From assembly GCA_001295865.1 (NCBI GenBank), contig LJHW01000012.1:23988-87987 (forward strand): 64,000 nt of DNA. Direction: 5' to 3'. Shown piece after piece: positions 14,917 through 25,289 of the stretch. A program made the translations under genes and the position numbers. Source of the stretch: a beta proteobacterium AAP65. GTDB lineage: Bacteria > Pseudomonadota > Gammaproteobacteria > Burkholderiales > Burkholderiaceae_C. Position 1 is the stretch's first letter, and every line of letters starts with the position of its first letter. Under the pieces are notes generated by a model. It was not told the DNA's origin and did not search any database. It saw only the letters and a list, made by a program, of their open reading frames with translations.

Positions 14917-14917
14917 C

Positions 14918-15904
14918 TCAGTAGAACTTTTTCAGGTCCATGCCGGCATAGAGCTGGCCCACCTGCGGCTCGTAGCCGTTGAACATCAGCGTGGGGCGCT
15001 TCTTCGCAAAGAGGCCGTCTTCGCCGAGGCGGCGTTCGGTGGCCTGGCTCCAGCGCGGGTGGTCGACCTTCGGGTTGACATTCGAGTAGAAGCCGTACTC
15101 GCTGGGGATGGCGGCTTCCCAGCTGGTGCGCGGCTGTTTCTCGACGAAGCGGATCTTCACGATGCTCTTGCCGCTCTTGAAGCCGTACTTCCAGGGCACC
15201 ACCAGGCGAACGGGCGCGCCGTTCTGGTTGGGCAGCACTTCGCCGTAGAGGCCGAAGGCCAGCAGCGTGAGCGGGTGCATGGCTTCGTCCAAACGCAGGC
15301 CTTCGACATAGGGCCAGTCGAGCACGGCCTGGCTCAGGCCGGGCATCTGCGCGCGGTCGGCCAAGGTGATGAACTGCACGAACTTGGCGTTGCCGGTGGG
15401 CTCCACTTTTCTGATCAGTTCGGCCAGCGACCAACCCACCCAGGGCACCACCATCGACCAGCCCTCCACGCAGCGCAGGCGGTAGATGCGCTCTTCCATG
15501 GGCGCGAGCTTGAGCAGGGTGTCAAGGTCGTAGTTGCCGGGCTTCTTCACCTCGCCCTCCACGGCCACCGTCCAGGGCCGCGGCTTCAAGGTGCCGGCGT
15601 ACTTGGCGGGGTCGGCCTTGTCGGTGCCGAACTCGTAGAAATTGTTGTAGCTGCTCACGTCCTTGTAGGGCGTGAGCTTGTCCAGCGCCATCGCGCCCGC
15701 CACGGCACTGCGCGCGCCGGGCAGGGCGGCCAGCTTGCCGGGTCGCGCAGTCTGCGCCTGCGCCGGGCGCCATGCCGGCAGTGCCCCCAGAGCCCCGGCG
15801 GCGGCGAGGCCCTGCAGCAGCTGGCGGCGCTGCTGGTAGACGGCGCGCGGCGTGATCTCCGACGCGATGGGGTGCTGGAAGCCGTGGTCCTTCAGGTAGT
15901 GCAT
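14918..15904 (-). CDS. msrP: MsrP, periplasmic molybdopterin methionine sulfoxide reductase
   Basis: A 328-aa molybdoenzyme of the sulfite oxidase fold (formerly YedY). A Tat-type signal begins with RR at residues 26-27 ([19 protein letters not shown]). The motif [15 protein letters not shown] contains the Cys that binds molybdenum. The C-terminal block [20 protein letters not shown] is typical. It reduces methionine sulfoxide in periplasmic proteins, using electrons from MsrQ, encoded next. The ATG at 15904 gives a complete Tat signal. Confidence 0.95.
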   Translation of the reverse strand: MHYLKDHGFQHPIASEITPRAVYQQRRQLLQGLAAAGALGALPAWRPAQAQTARPGKLAALPGARSAVAGAMALDKLTPYKDVSSYNNFYEFGTDKADPAKYAGTLKPRPWTVAVEGEVKKPGNYDLDTLLKLAPMEERIYRLRCVEGWSMVVPWVGWSLAELIRKVEPTGNAKFVQFITLADRAQMPGLSQAVLDWPYVEGLRLDEAMHPLTLLAFGLYGEVLPNQNGAPVRLVVPWKYGFKSGKSIVKIRFVEKQPRTSWEAAIPSEYGFYSNVNPKVDHPRWSQATERRLGEDGLFAKKRPTLMFNGYEPQVGQLYAGMDLKKFY

Positions 15905-15980
15905 GTCTGCTCCGGGGGGTGTGCATGTCGGTCGGTGCCGCCGTCTGCACCTTACATCGCTCACGCGGCTGCAATGAAAA

Positions 15981-16002
15981 CGGGCCGGTAAAGACCGGCC
16001 CG
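15981..16002 (-). terminator. Terminator after cytochrome c4 gene
   Basis: A 9-bp stem CGGGCCGGT / ACCGGCCCG with a 4-nt loop. On the minus strand it is followed by TTTTC, so it can end transcripts of the cytochrome gene that stops at 16028. Confidence 0.85.
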
Positions 16003-16027
16003 TCGGGGGTGTTGTGCTGCGCGAGGG

Positions 16028-16666
16028 TCAGCGCAGGCCGGCGAGGTAGTCGGAGACGGCCTTGATCTCGGCGTCGCTCATCTTGGCGGCGATGGCCATC
16101 ATCTGCGCACTGTTGCCGCGCGCGCCCGAGCGGAAGGCCAGCAGCTGGGCTTCGGTGTACTCGGCGTGCTGGCCTTGCAGGCGGGGGTACTGCGCCGGGA
16201 TGCCGGCGCCGTTGGGGCTGTGGCAACCGGCGCAGGCGGGCACGCCCTTGGCCATGATGCCGCCGCGGTGGATCTGCTCACCCAGGGCCACGGTCTTGGG
16301 GTCGCGCGCGGCGCCCGGTTTGGCGGTCTTCGAGGCGTAGTAGGCCGCGATGTGCTTCATGTCCTCTTCGGACAACCCTGCGGCCATGCCCGCCATGATG
16401 GCGTTCTTGCGTTTGCCGCTCTTGAACTCGACGAGCTGCTTGACGAGGTACTCGGGGTGTTGCCCGGCCAGGATGGGGTTGGCCGGCGTGCCGCGCGAAC
16501 CATCGCTGGTGTGGCAGGCGCCACACGAGGCCGCGAGCTGCTGGCCTTTGGCCAGGTCGGGCTTGAACGCCGGTGCGGGGGCAGCGGCGAAGGCCGCGCC
16601 AGACAGCAGGGCCAGGGTGGCAGCCGACAGGGTCGACACGGCCAGCGACTTCATTCGCGACATCAT
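16028..16666 (-). CDS. Cytochrome c4 (dihaem)
   Basis: A 212-aa periplasmic c-type cytochrome. A signal peptide (residues 1-28) precedes two haem-binding CXXCH motifs, CGACH (Cys48) and CAGCH in the second half, each followed by Pro/Gly-rich loops and a Met-containing region (NAIMAGMAAGL, GNSAQMMAIAAKMSD). The two-domain length fits cytochrome c4, an electron carrier to terminal oxidases. Starts at MMSRM are ambiguous by up to four residues. It diverges from engB; neighbouring cytochrome c4 and engB is a common order in beta- and gammaproteobacteria. Confidence 0.92.
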   Translation of the reverse strand: MMSRMKSLAVSTLSAATLALLSGAAFAAAPAPAFKPDLAKGQQLAASCGACHTSDGSRGTPANPILAGQHPEYLVKQLVEFKSGKRKNAIMAGMAAGLSEEDMKHIAAYYASKTAKPGAARDPKTVALGEQIHRGGIMAKGVPACAGCHSPNGAGIPAQYPRLQGQHAEYTEAQLLAFRSGARGNSAQMMAIAAKMSDAEIKAVSDYLAGLR

Positions 16667-16747
16667 GCAGGTGCCTTCAAAGGGGGTGCGCGGGTGGCTT
16701 GATGGAGAAGCGCGCGGGAACCAAAGCCATGAATTTTACAATGCCCC

Positions 16748-17506
16748 ATGACAAACAGCTTTCACGGGCTTCCGGGCCGCCCCGCCACCCCTGCCGAAAC
16801 CGCCCGGCAGGCCCTGGCCTGGACCCACAGCGCGCGCTTTCTCACCACGGCCAGCCAGCTCTCGCAGCTGCCGGCGAGTGAAACGCCCGAGATCGCCTTC
16901 GTGGGCCGCAGCAACGCCGGCAAATCCACCGCGATCAACCGTCTGGCGCAGCAGAAGCGCCTGGCTTTCGCCTCGCGCACCCCGGGCCGCACCCAGCACA
17001 TCAACCTCTTCGAGGTAGGGCCGAAAGACGCCGCCAACGCGCTTTTCGCCGACCTGCCCGGCTATGGCTATGCCGCGGTGGAACGTTCGGCCAAGCTGCG
17101 CTGGCAGGAGGTGATGGCCGACTACCTGCAACTGCGCCGCCCGCTGCACGGCGTGGTGCTGATGGTCGACTCGCGCCTGGGGTTTACCGAGCTCGACAAG
17201 CGCCTGCTGGCCTTGATGGCGCCGCGCCTGGCCAACGGCGAAGTGCGCCTGCTGGCGCTGCTGACCAAGGCCGACAAACTCAACCGCAGCGAGGGCCAGC
17301 TCGCGCTGCGCAAGGCGCAGGATGAATTGGGCGCGATCTCCACCGAAAGCAGCGACATCGCCGTGACGCTGTTCTCCGCGCTCTCGCGCCAGGGCCTGGA
17401 AGACGTGGCCGAGACCATCCACGGCTGGGTGCACCCGCCCGCAGTGGCCGAAGCTGAGGCCGCCGACGAGCCCGGCCCCAGTCCCGCGCCCACCGACGCG
17501 GCATGA
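16748..17506 (+). CDS. engB: EngB/YihA/YsxC ribosome-biogenesis GTPase
   Basis: A 252-aa TRAFAC GTPase needed for large-subunit ribosome assembly and normal cell division. G1 is GRSNAGKST, G3 is DLPGYGYA and G4 is TKADKL; SRTPGRTQHINLFEV is the family switch region. A C-terminal acidic/Pro tail of about 25 residues is extra. TACAAT at 16737-16742 would place transcription start at or near the ATG, so the message may have almost no leader. The stop overlaps the next start (ATGA, 17503-17506). Confidence 0.94.
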   Translation: MTNSFHGLPGRPATPAETARQALAWTHSARFLTTASQLSQLPASETPEIAFVGRSNAGKSTAINRLAQQKRLAFASRTPGRTQHINLFEVGPKDAANALFADLPGYGYAAVERSAKLRWQEVMADYLQLRRPLHGVVLMVDSRLGFTELDKRLLALMAPRLANGEVRLLALLTKADKLNRSEGQLALRKAQDELGAISTESSDIAVTLFSALSRQGLEDVAETIHGWVHPPAVAEAEAADEPGPSPAPTDAA

Positions 17507-18375
17507 CACGCTGCTTCGACCTCGCGCTGCCCCACGGCATCACGCTGGCCTGCCGCGCCGAGGGCCGGCCAGGGGCCCCACGGGTGATGCTGCTGCACGG
17601 GTTTCCGGAGGCCGCCTTCGTCTGGGACGAGGTGATGGCGCTGCTGGCCGACCGGGCCGATTGCGTGGCGCCGAACCTGCGCGGCTTCGAGGGCTCTTCG
17701 GCACCTGACGAGTTGGCGGCCTACAAGGCCCGCCCCCTGGTGGCCGACCTCGTGGCCGCCATCGAGGCCACGGGCGGGCCGCTCGACTTGCTGGTAGCGC
17801 ACGACTGGGGCGGCGCGCTGGCCTGGAACCTCGCCGCGGCCCACCCGGGCCTGATGAAGCGCCTGCTCATCATCAACTCACCGCACCCGGCCACCTTTCT
17901 GCGCGAGCTGCGGCACAACGCCGAACAACAGGCTGCCAGCGCCTACATGAACTTTCTCTGCAGGCCCGACGCCGGCCGCCTGTTGGCCGAGCGTGACTAC
18001 GCGCGCCTGTGGCCGTTCTTCGGGGACGCCACCTGGCTCACCCCCGCGCTGCGCGAGCGCTACCGCCAGGCCTGGCACAACGGCGGGCGCGGGCTGGAGG
18101 GTGCCTTGAACTACTACCGCGCCTCGCCGCTGCGCCCCGCCACCGGCCCTGACGACCTGCTGCACACCCTGGTGTTGCCCGACGCGCTGGTGACAGTGAC
18201 GGTCCCCACCACGGTGCTGTGGGGCGAAGGTGATGTGGCGCTGCGGCCGGGGTTGCTGGACGGCTTGCAGCAGTGGGTGCCGCAGCTGCAGCTGCTGCCC
18301 GAGCCCGGTGCCACGCACTGGCTGGTGCACGAACAGCCTCGGCGCGTGGCCGAGGTGATCGCCGCGCTGGTCTGA
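17503..18375 (+). CDS. Alpha/beta hydrolase, epoxide hydrolase-like
   Basis: A 290-aa alpha/beta hydrolase. HGFPEAAFVWDE forms the oxyanion-hole region. The nucleophile elbow is AHDWGG, with Asp in place of Ser, as in epoxide hydrolases and haloalkane dehalogenases. The catalytic acid is probably in LWGEGDVAL and the His in GATHWLVHEQP. A helical cap carries Tyr residues (ALNYYRAS) suitable for epoxide ring opening. It is translationally coupled to engB by a 4-bp overlap. The natural substrate is unknown. Confidence 0.88.
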   Translation: MTRCFDLALPHGITLACRAEGRPGAPRVMLLHGFPEAAFVWDEVMALLADRADCVAPNLRGFEGSSAPDELAAYKARPLVADLVAAIEATGGPLDLLVAHDWGGALAWNLAAAHPGLMKRLLIINSPHPATFLRELRHNAEQQAASAYMNFLCRPDAGRLLAERDYARLWPFFGDATWLTPALRERYRQAWHNGGRGLEGALNYYRASPLRPATGPDDLLHTLVLPDALVTVTVPTTVLWGEGDVALRPGLLDGLQQWVPQLQLLPEPGATHWLVHEQPRRVAEVIAALV

Positions 18376-18380
18376 GGGTG

Positions 18381-18399
18381 CAGCCGGCCTGGCCGGCTG
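18381..18399. terminator. GC-rich hairpin between convergent genes (possible terminator)
   Basis: A 9-bp inverted repeat, CAGCCGGCC-T-GGCCGGCTG, sits 6 bp after the hydrolase stop and before the convergent DUF1631 stop. There is no T-tract, so intrinsic termination is uncertain. Confidence 0.4.
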
Positions 18400-18413
18400 G
18401 CCAGCTGGCGGCC

Positions 18414-20120
18414 TCAGGCTGCGGCCGAGCTCATCTGCTCTTGCACACGCGCAGCAGCGCTGCCCACGATGGAGCGCTGCTTCAGCGTCTTGGCTAGGCG
18501 CGCTGCATGCATCGCCAGCAGCGCGCCGCGGCGCACGGCCCAGGTGGCGTCAGACGCGCCATCACCAAAGAGGAAGACCTCGCCGCGCTCGCCCGGCCAC
18601 ATCAGCCGCGCCTGCACCCAGCGGCCCTGCAGGAACATGCGCACCCAATCGCCAGGGCGCAGGCTGTCCAGCCAGGCATCGGTGGGGGCTTCGGCACGCG
18701 CTATGGGGGTGCTGTGTTCCATCAGGTCGGCCGGCACGGTGTCCAGCGCCTGCACGTCGAGCATGCCGTGGAAGGAGCTGGGCGCATCGGCGCGGCCCGA
18801 CAGCAGCTTGTCTTCCAGTTTCTGCAGCGCGCCGATCTGGCTGGCCGCGGCCGCGAGACGCCGCGTCAGGCGTTTGTGCAGCAGGCTCTCGAAGCGGTCG
18901 AGCGCCCAGCGGTAGAGCGCGTTGTTCTGCTCGGGCTCGGCGGTCAGCTGCTCGGCAGTGCCGAGCGCCGACTTCAGCAGCTGCCGGCGCTCGGGGTCGC
19001 CGGGGTCGGGCGCCATCTCGCACTCGAAGACGAGGCGGTTGATGAAGCGCCAGAGCGGGTGCTTGTCCTGGTCGAGCATGCCGGCGTCGCGCAGTGCCAG
19101 GCGCATGGCGGGGCCGTGCAGGCGTGAGATGACCATGCGCACATCTTCGGGTACACGCTCGTCGTTGAGCATCGCCTCGAACAGCCGGCTCACGAGTTCG
19201 ATGGACTGGCGGTCGACCCGGTTGGTGGTCGTCCGCGCGATGTCGGTCCAGTGTTCGCGTCGGGGCGCGGCACTGGCCGTGCCGCCAGCGGCCGCGCTGT
19301 GGAAGCTGGCTGCCGGCACTGCCGCTGCGGGGTGTGCCCCTGGTGTGCGTGACTGGCCTTCGTAGCTGAGCGGGGCGTCGATCGGCGCCGGCATGGTGTC
19401 GCGCATGCTGTGCAGATCGGGGCTGAAGGTGACTTCGTTGCTGCGCGAGCCGCGGCGTGAGCCTGAAGGCAGGATCACCGTGCGGTGGGCCGCCGGTTCG
19501 ATGCCCATGGCCTCCAGGCGCGACGTGGAGGCGGCATAGGCCGTGCGCAGCAGTTGCGCCAGCGCCGAGCCGGCCGAGCGCATGAACAGCAGTTGGTGCC
19601 CGCGCGACAGCGGCAGCGCCTGCGCGGCCGCCCAGGTGGCACGCGCATAGGTCTCGGCGCGAAAGGGGTTGTGGTCGACGCTGACGTCCATGTCGCCCAC
19701 GAGCGCCGAGATGTAGGTCTGCAGCTCGCGCAGCTCGTACTCGCCCGTGCTCTTGATGGCCTCGATGATGTGCGAGAGCTCGACATCCATCGCCACCACT
19801 TCTTCGTCCACCAGGGCCAGAGAAAGGCGGCGCGGTGCCGATACGGCCGGGGCCGCGCCCAGCGGCTGCTTGTTCTGCAGTTCGGCGTCGACCTGCTCCT
19901 GCAGCGAGCGCATGAAGTAGTCGCCCAGACGGCCACGCTGCGCCAGCATGGCCTGCATGAGTTCGCCCGTGGTGGCGCGCTGCAGGGGCGCCATGGTCGG
20001 CAGGCTTTTGCGGGCGTGGTCCAGCGTGCCGTCGAGCAACTGATCGAACAGCAGGGGCGCGCGCAACAGCTCGTCATCGACGAACCGGCGCATCGCGGGC
20101 GAGATGGGCCGTTGAACCAT
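18414..20120 (-). CDS. DUF1631 family protein
   Basis: A 568-aa cytosolic protein of the DUF1631 family, common in beta- and gammaproteobacteria and of no firmly known function. Recognisable blocks: SRLFEAMLNDERVPEDVRMV, RLHGPAMRLALRDAGMLDQ, HPLWRFINRLVF and, near the end, LRPGDWVRMFLQGRWVQARL with LFGDGASDATWAV. That C-terminal part recalls a PilZ-like beta barrel, but I see no clear RxxxR...D/NxSxxG signature. The protein is shorter than family members of about 700-780 aa that I recall. No membrane segment or signal peptide. Confidence 0.8.
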   Translation of the reverse strand: MVQRPISPAMRRFVDDELLRAPLLFDQLLDGTLDHARKSLPTMAPLQRATTGELMQAMLAQRGRLGDYFMRSLQEQVDAELQNKQPLGAAPAVSAPRRLSLALVDEEVVAMDVELSHIIEAIKSTGEYELRELQTYISALVGDMDVSVDHNPFRAETYARATWAAAQALPLSRGHQLLFMRSAGSALAQLLRTAYAASTSRLEAMGIEPAAHRTVILPSGSRRGSRSNEVTFSPDLHSMRDTMPAPIDAPLSYEGQSRTPGAHPAAAVPAASFHSAAAGGTASAAPRREHWTDIARTTTNRVDRQSIELVSRLFEAMLNDERVPEDVRMVISRLHGPAMRLALRDAGMLDQDKHPLWRFINRLVFECEMAPDPGDPERRQLLKSALGTAEQLTAEPEQNNALYRWALDRFESLLHKRLTRRLAAAASQIGALQKLEDKLLSGRADAPSSFHGMLDVQALDTVPADLMEHSTPIARAEAPTDAWLDSLRPGDWVRMFLQGRWVQARLMWPGERGEVFLFGDGASDATWAVRRGALLAMHAARLAKTLKQRSIVGSAAARVQEQMSSAAA

Positions 20121-20163
20121 GCGTGCGATTATCTGGTCAGCTTTTCGAAGCCATCAAATGAAA

Positions 20164-20190
20164 AAGGCCTGCAGAAACCCTGCAGGCCTT
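20164..20190 (-). terminator. Terminator of groESL operon
   Basis: An 11-bp stem AAGGCCTGCAG / CTGCAGGCCTT with a 5-nt loop, flanked by A- and T-tracts on both sides. It lies 66 bp beyond the groEL stop and ends that transcript on the minus strand. Confidence 0.92.
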
Positions 20191-20255
20191 CTTTTGGGCC
20201 CATGGCCCTGGGCGGAAACCGCAAGCCGGCGTGCCGGCCTGCAGCCTCCAGCGGC

Positions 20256-21923
<1,668 letters not shown>

Positions 21924-21955
21924 TCAGGGTTGAGGGTTTGCGGTGGTCGGAAGGA

Positions 21956-22246
21956 TTACTTCTCGACGACGGCAAACAGGTCTTCTTCGCGCATCACCAG
22001 CAGCTCGTCGCCGTCGACCTTGACGGTCTGGCCCGAGTACTTGCCGAACAGGACGCGGTCGCCGACCTTGATGTTCAGGGCCACGAAGTCGCCCTTGTCG
22101 TTGCGCTTGCCCGGGCCGACGGCCAGCACTTCACCCTGGTCGGGCTTTTCGGCGGCGTTGTCGGGAATGACGATGCCGGAAGCGGTCTTGGTCTCTTGTT
22201 CCAGGCGCTTGACGATCACACGATCGTGCAACGGACGAAGTTTCAT
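21956..22246 (-). CDS. groES: GroES (10-kDa co-chaperonin)
   Basis: A 96-aa co-chaperonin, the lid of the GroEL cage. It starts [18 protein letters not shown] and contains the mobile loop [18 protein letters not shown] and [20 protein letters not shown]. The ATG at 22246 is preceded by GAAGGAGATGC, a strong ribosome site. First gene of the groESL operon. Confidence 0.98.
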   Translation of the reverse strand: MKLRPLHDRVIVKRLEQETKTASGIVIPDNAAEKPDQGEVLAVGPGKRNDKGDFVALNIKVGDRVLFGKYSGQTVKVDGDELLVMREEDLFAVVEK

Positions 22247-22348
22247 AGCATCTCCTTCAGGGTACGGATAAGCACTTTGCGGTGCGATGACTGAGTCAGC
22301 GCTCGCTGACATGCGGGGATCGGTGGGCGCTGAGCGCCTCGCCGATCG

Positions 22349-22375
22349 TTAGCACTCAAGCTTGGTGAGTGCTAG
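22349..22375. promoter_or_regulatory. CIRCE element (HrcA operator) of groESL
   Basis: TTAGCACTC, nine spacer bases, then GAGTGCTAG: 8 of 9 arm positions pair, and it differs from the CIRCE consensus by one base. It lies right after the -10 and across the likely transcription start, so HrcA bound here should block groESL under non-stress conditions. hrcA itself is not in the window. Confidence 0.95.
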
Positions 22376-22382
22376 CAGGAGG

Positions 22383-22411
22383 ATTATAGGGGTCGACGGC
22401 GACAGTTCAAG
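22383..22411 (-). promoter_or_regulatory. groESL promoter, sigma70 with sigma32-like features
   Basis: On the minus strand, TTGAAC (22410-22405), a 16-bp spacer and TATAAT (22388-22383) form a strong sigma70 promoter. The same DNA reads CTTGAAC, 12 bases, CCCCTATAA, close to the heat-shock sigma32 pattern (CTTGAAA...CCCCATNT). Transcription should start within the CIRCE element. Confidence 0.82.
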
Positions 22412-22453
22412 GGCAGGGCTTGCACCGGGCTGCAGGTGGCAGCTGGGGCTTGG

Positions 22454-23521
22454 TCAGGCGGCTTCGCCGACGACCGCGTGGCCTTGCGCGCGCCAGCGCA
22501 GCATGCCGCCGGCCAGGTTGGCCACCTGCGTGCGGCCGGCCCGCTGCAGCAGCAGGCAGGCTTGTGCCGAGCGGGTGCCCGAGCGGCACACGGTGACGAT
22601 CGGACGGTCTGTCGCCAGTTCCGTCCGGCGTGTCTCGAGCTCGGCCAGCGGCAGGGCCAGAGAACCTGCGATGTGGCCGAGCGCGCCGTCGCGCTCAACC
22701 GCCTCACGCACATCGACGATCTGCACCCGCCCGACCAGTTCCAGCAGCGCATCGGGCTCGATCTCCCAGAGGCCGGCGAAGGTGTAGGCCAGCGGCGCCC
22801 AGCTGGGTTCTGCTGGCGGCGGCGCGCCGTCGGCCGGGCGGCCGCAGCGCAGGTTGGCGGGCACGGCCTGGTCGATGAGTTTGGGGTGCGGCAAGCCCAG
22901 GTGCTGCATGTAGCCGGTGAAGTCGCCCAGGTCGGCTTCGCCGCCCAGCCGAGGGTTGTGGCGGCGCTCTTCGGCCACGCTGCTGGCGGTGATGCCGCGG
23001 TAGTCGTGCCCGGGGTAGAGCAGGCATTCGGCGGGCAGCGAAAAGAGCTGCCCGTGCACCGAGCGGAACAGGCGCTCAGCGCTGCCCTGCTGGAAATCGG
23101 TGCGGCCACAGCCGCGGATCAGCAGCGTGTCACCGGTGAAGGCCATCTGCTGGTTGTCCAGCACGTAGCTGATGCAGCCGTCGGTGTGGCCGGGCGTGGC
23201 ACGCACTTCCAGGTGGCGGCGCCCGAAGCCGATGCGGTCGCCGTGCTGCAGCAGCCTGTCGGCCCCTTGCGCGCCCGAAGCCGCCGACAGCGCGATGCGG
23301 CTGCCGAGCCGCCGCTGCAGCAGCCAGGCGGCGGTGACGTGGTCGGCGTGCACGTGGGTGTCCAGCGTGTACAGCAGGCGCAGGTCGAGCTCACGCAGCA
23401 GGGCGGCATCACGCCGTGCCTGCTCGAACACCGGGTCGATGAGCACCGCCTGCCCTTCGTCAGCGAGCAGGAAGGTGTAGGTGGACGAGGTGGCGTCGTA
23501 CAGCTGACGGAAGATGAACAT
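22454..23521 (-). CDS. Persulfide dioxygenase-rhodanese fusion (ETHE1-like + sulfurtransferase)
   Basis: A 355-aa two-domain enzyme for sulfide or persulfide metabolism. The N-terminal metallo-beta-lactamase domain is ETHE1-like: THVHADHVTA, ATPGHTDGC, GDTLLIRGCGRTDFQQG and YPGHDYRG give the iron ligands and family signature of glutathione persulfide dioxygenases. The C-terminal rhodanese domain has the catalytic Cys loop VCRSGTRSAQA. Such fusions (PRF type, known from Burkholderia) oxidise GSSH to sulfite and can link it to thiosulfate formation. The ATG at 23521 begins MFIFRQLYD. It follows yacG by 38 bp on the same strand. Confidence 0.92.
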   Translation of the reverse strand: MFIFRQLYDATSSTYTFLLADEGQAVLIDPVFEQARRDAALLRELDLRLLYTLDTHVHADHVTAAWLLQRRLGSRIALSAASGAQGADRLLQHGDRIGFGRRHLEVRATPGHTDGCISYVLDNQQMAFTGDTLLIRGCGRTDFQQGSAERLFRSVHGQLFSLPAECLLYPGHDYRGITASSVAEERRHNPRLGGEADLGDFTGYMQHLGLPHPKLIDQAVPANLRCGRPADGAPPPAEPSWAPLAYTFAGLWEIEPDALLELVGRVQIVDVREAVERDGALGHIAGSLALPLAELETRRTELATDRPIVTVCRSGTRSAQACLLLQRAGRTQVANLAGGMLRWRAQGHAVVGEAA

Positions 23522-23559
23522 GGGGGCGATCCGTCCTGCGCGCTGGGGCGCCTGTGGTT

Positions 23560-23757
23560 TCAGTGCTCGCTGCGGACGGCGTCGTCGTCGCCCGGCGGCG
23601 TTTCCGCGGGCACGCGGAAACGTTCGCTGGCCCAGGCACCGAGGTCCACGCTGCGGCAGCGTTCGCTGCAGAAGGGGCGCCAGCGGTTGCTTTCGGCGTA
23701 GACCGAAGGCCCCTTGCAGCTGGGGCAGGCGACGGTGCGGGTGGCAGGCCGGTCCAT
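23560..23757 (-). CDS. yacG: YacG zinc-binding DNA gyrase inhibitor
   Basis: A 65-aa protein with a C-x2-C-x15-C-x3-C zinc site (Cys11, 14, 30, 34; CPSC and CSERCR), the YacG/DUF329 pattern, followed by the conserved VDLGAWASERFRVP. E. coli YacG binds GyrB and inhibits gyrase. It starts 15 bp after zapD ends. The order coaE-zapD-yacG is conserved in many proteobacteria and supports the call. Confidence 0.93.
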   Translation of the reverse strand: MDRPATRTVACPSCKGPSVYAESNRWRPFCSERCRSVDLGAWASERFRVPAETPPGDDDAVRSEH

Positions 23758-23771
23758 GGCGCGCCGCGCCC

Positions 23772-24566
23772 TCACAGGCACAGGCTGAGTTCGAAAGCCG
23801 TGTCTTCGCCACAAGAGCGCAGACGGCCTTCGGCATCGGGCCGCATGAAGCGGATCGACACCATCAGTCGGTGGCCGCTGATCTCGGGCACCAGGCCGGT
23901 GTCGGGCGGGATGCGCACGCGCAGCAGCTGGTAGCTCTTGCCCTGGGGCAGGCTCTGCTGGTACTGCCCCGCCGGGGCCACCATGCGCTGCGGCGTGCCG
24001 CTGTCGCGCAGCAGGCCCAGCAGCACCTGCAGGGCCTCGGCCAGCGGTGTGAGGGTGGTCATCCAACCCTGCAGATCGGCACGCCGGCGTTCGGCGCCCA
24101 GTTGCTGCCATGCGTAGTACGCCGGCAGGTCGAACTCGCAGGTGCCGCCCGGGATGTTGATGCGGCTGCGCACGCTCATCAGCCAGTCGTTGGCGGCCAG
24201 GGCCTGCCCGGCCTTGCCCTGCAGCTGGTTCAGGCCGTTGTAGGCGTGTTCGATGCGAGCGATGACGCCGTCGAGCGCGGCCTCGCTGATGCCCGGGTGG
24301 CCGCGAAAGCCTTGCAGCTGTGCGCGGTGGCGGTCCATCTCCTTGAGCACATCGCTCTTGAGATCGGCGCGCGATGCGACATCCATGATCTCGAAGATGG
24401 TGGCCAGCGCGAAGTGGTGGTCCACCGCGGCGTCGCGTGCCACCAGTTGCCCCAGGCGGTCGAACAGGTGTTCGAGCCGCAGCATGGTGCGTATGCCTTC
24501 GTTGAACGGGTACTCGTACAGGACCAAGGCGGGCTCGGGGCAGTCGGCAGGGCGTGTGGGATGCAA
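23772..24566 (-). CDS. zapD: ZapD cell-division protein (FtsZ-associated)
   Basis: A 264-aa member of the ZapD/DUF1342 family, which bundles FtsZ filaments at the division site. Family landmarks: LYEYPFNEGIRTMLRLEHLF, FALATIFEIMDVASRADLKS and YQQSLPQGKSYQLLRVRIP. The ATG at 24566 adds about 14 residues before the conserved start of the family; a TTG near VLYEYPF would match the family length better, so the start is uncertain. It lies between coaE and yacG. Confidence 0.92.
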   Translation of the reverse strand: MHPTRPADCPEPALVLYEYPFNEGIRTMLRLEHLFDRLGQLVARDAAVDHHFALATIFEIMDVASRADLKSDVLKEMDRHRAQLQGFRGHPGISEAALDGVIARIEHAYNGLNQLQGKAGQALAANDWLMSVRSRINIPGGTCEFDLPAYYAWQQLGAERRRADLQGWMTTLTPLAEALQVLLGLLRDSGTPQRMVAPAGQYQQSLPQGKSYQLLRVRIPPDTGLVPEISGHRLMVSIRFMRPDAEGRLRSCGEDTAFELSLCL

Positions 24567-24656
24567 CAGTGTGTGGATTGTTCCACAGGCCTTGCCTGGT
24601 CGGCCGCCATCTGGGCTTGCTGGTGCGGGTTGGATGAAGCGAGCGGCACGCTCGAT

Positions 24657-25289
24657 TCAGGCGCCTCGGCCTGCGTTGCCGTTCCAGGCCGCCCACACGG
24701 CCGCCACCTCGGCCTGCAGGCTGGCCAGGCCGATGCCGTCGTTGAAAATCACGGCGTCGGCGATGGCACGCCGCGCGCTGCGGCTGGCCTGCTGGCTGAT
24801 CACGCGGCGTGCCGCAGCCTCGTCCCAGCCCGGCCGCTGCGCCACGCGGGCCGCCTGCGTGTTCTCGTGGCAGTCCACGACCAGCACGCGCTGCACGCGG
24901 GCGCGCCAGTGGCTCGATTCGGTGAGCAGGGGCACGTCGAACACCACCGGGCGGTCCACGGCCGCCGCGGCCTGCCGCTGGGCGTCCCGGCCGATCAAGG
25001 GGTGGAGGATGGCCTCCAGGCGGCGTTTGGCGCCGGCGTCATTGAAGGCCAGACGCCGCATCTGTTCACGATCGAGGGCACCCTCGGCCGTGAGCGCGCC
25101 GGCCCCGAAAACCTCGGCTATCGCAGGCATCGCCGCACCGCCTGGCAGCGTGAGTGCGCGTGCGATGGCATCGGTGTCCACCAGCAGCGCCCCGAGCCCC
25201 ACCAGGGCCTGCGCCACCGTGCTCTTGCCGCTGCCAATCCCCCCCGTCAGGCCGATGGCGCGCAGCGGGCTCAGGCCTGGCCTATCCAC
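24657..25289 (-). CDS. coaE: Dephospho-CoA kinase
   Basis: A 210-aa P-loop kinase for the last step of coenzyme A synthesis. It begins just before AIGLTGGIGSGKSTVAQAL (Walker A) and has LLVDTDAIAR and VVFDVPLLTES, typical of CoaE. No ATG is available; GTG at 25289 is chosen because it precedes the P-loop at a normal distance and overlaps the pilD 3' end by 19 bp, consistent with coupled translation in the pilBCD-coaE operon. Confidence 0.93.
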   Translation of the reverse strand: MDRPGLSPLRAIGLTGGIGSGKSTVAQALVGLGALLVDTDAIARALTLPGGAAMPAIAEVFGAGALTAEGALDREQMRRLAFNDAGAKRRLEAILHPLIGRDAQRQAAAAVDRPVVFDVPLLTESSHWRARVQRVLVVDCHENTQAARVAQRPGWDEAAARRVISQQASRSARRAIADAVIFNDGIGLASLQAEVAAVWAAWNGNAGRGA

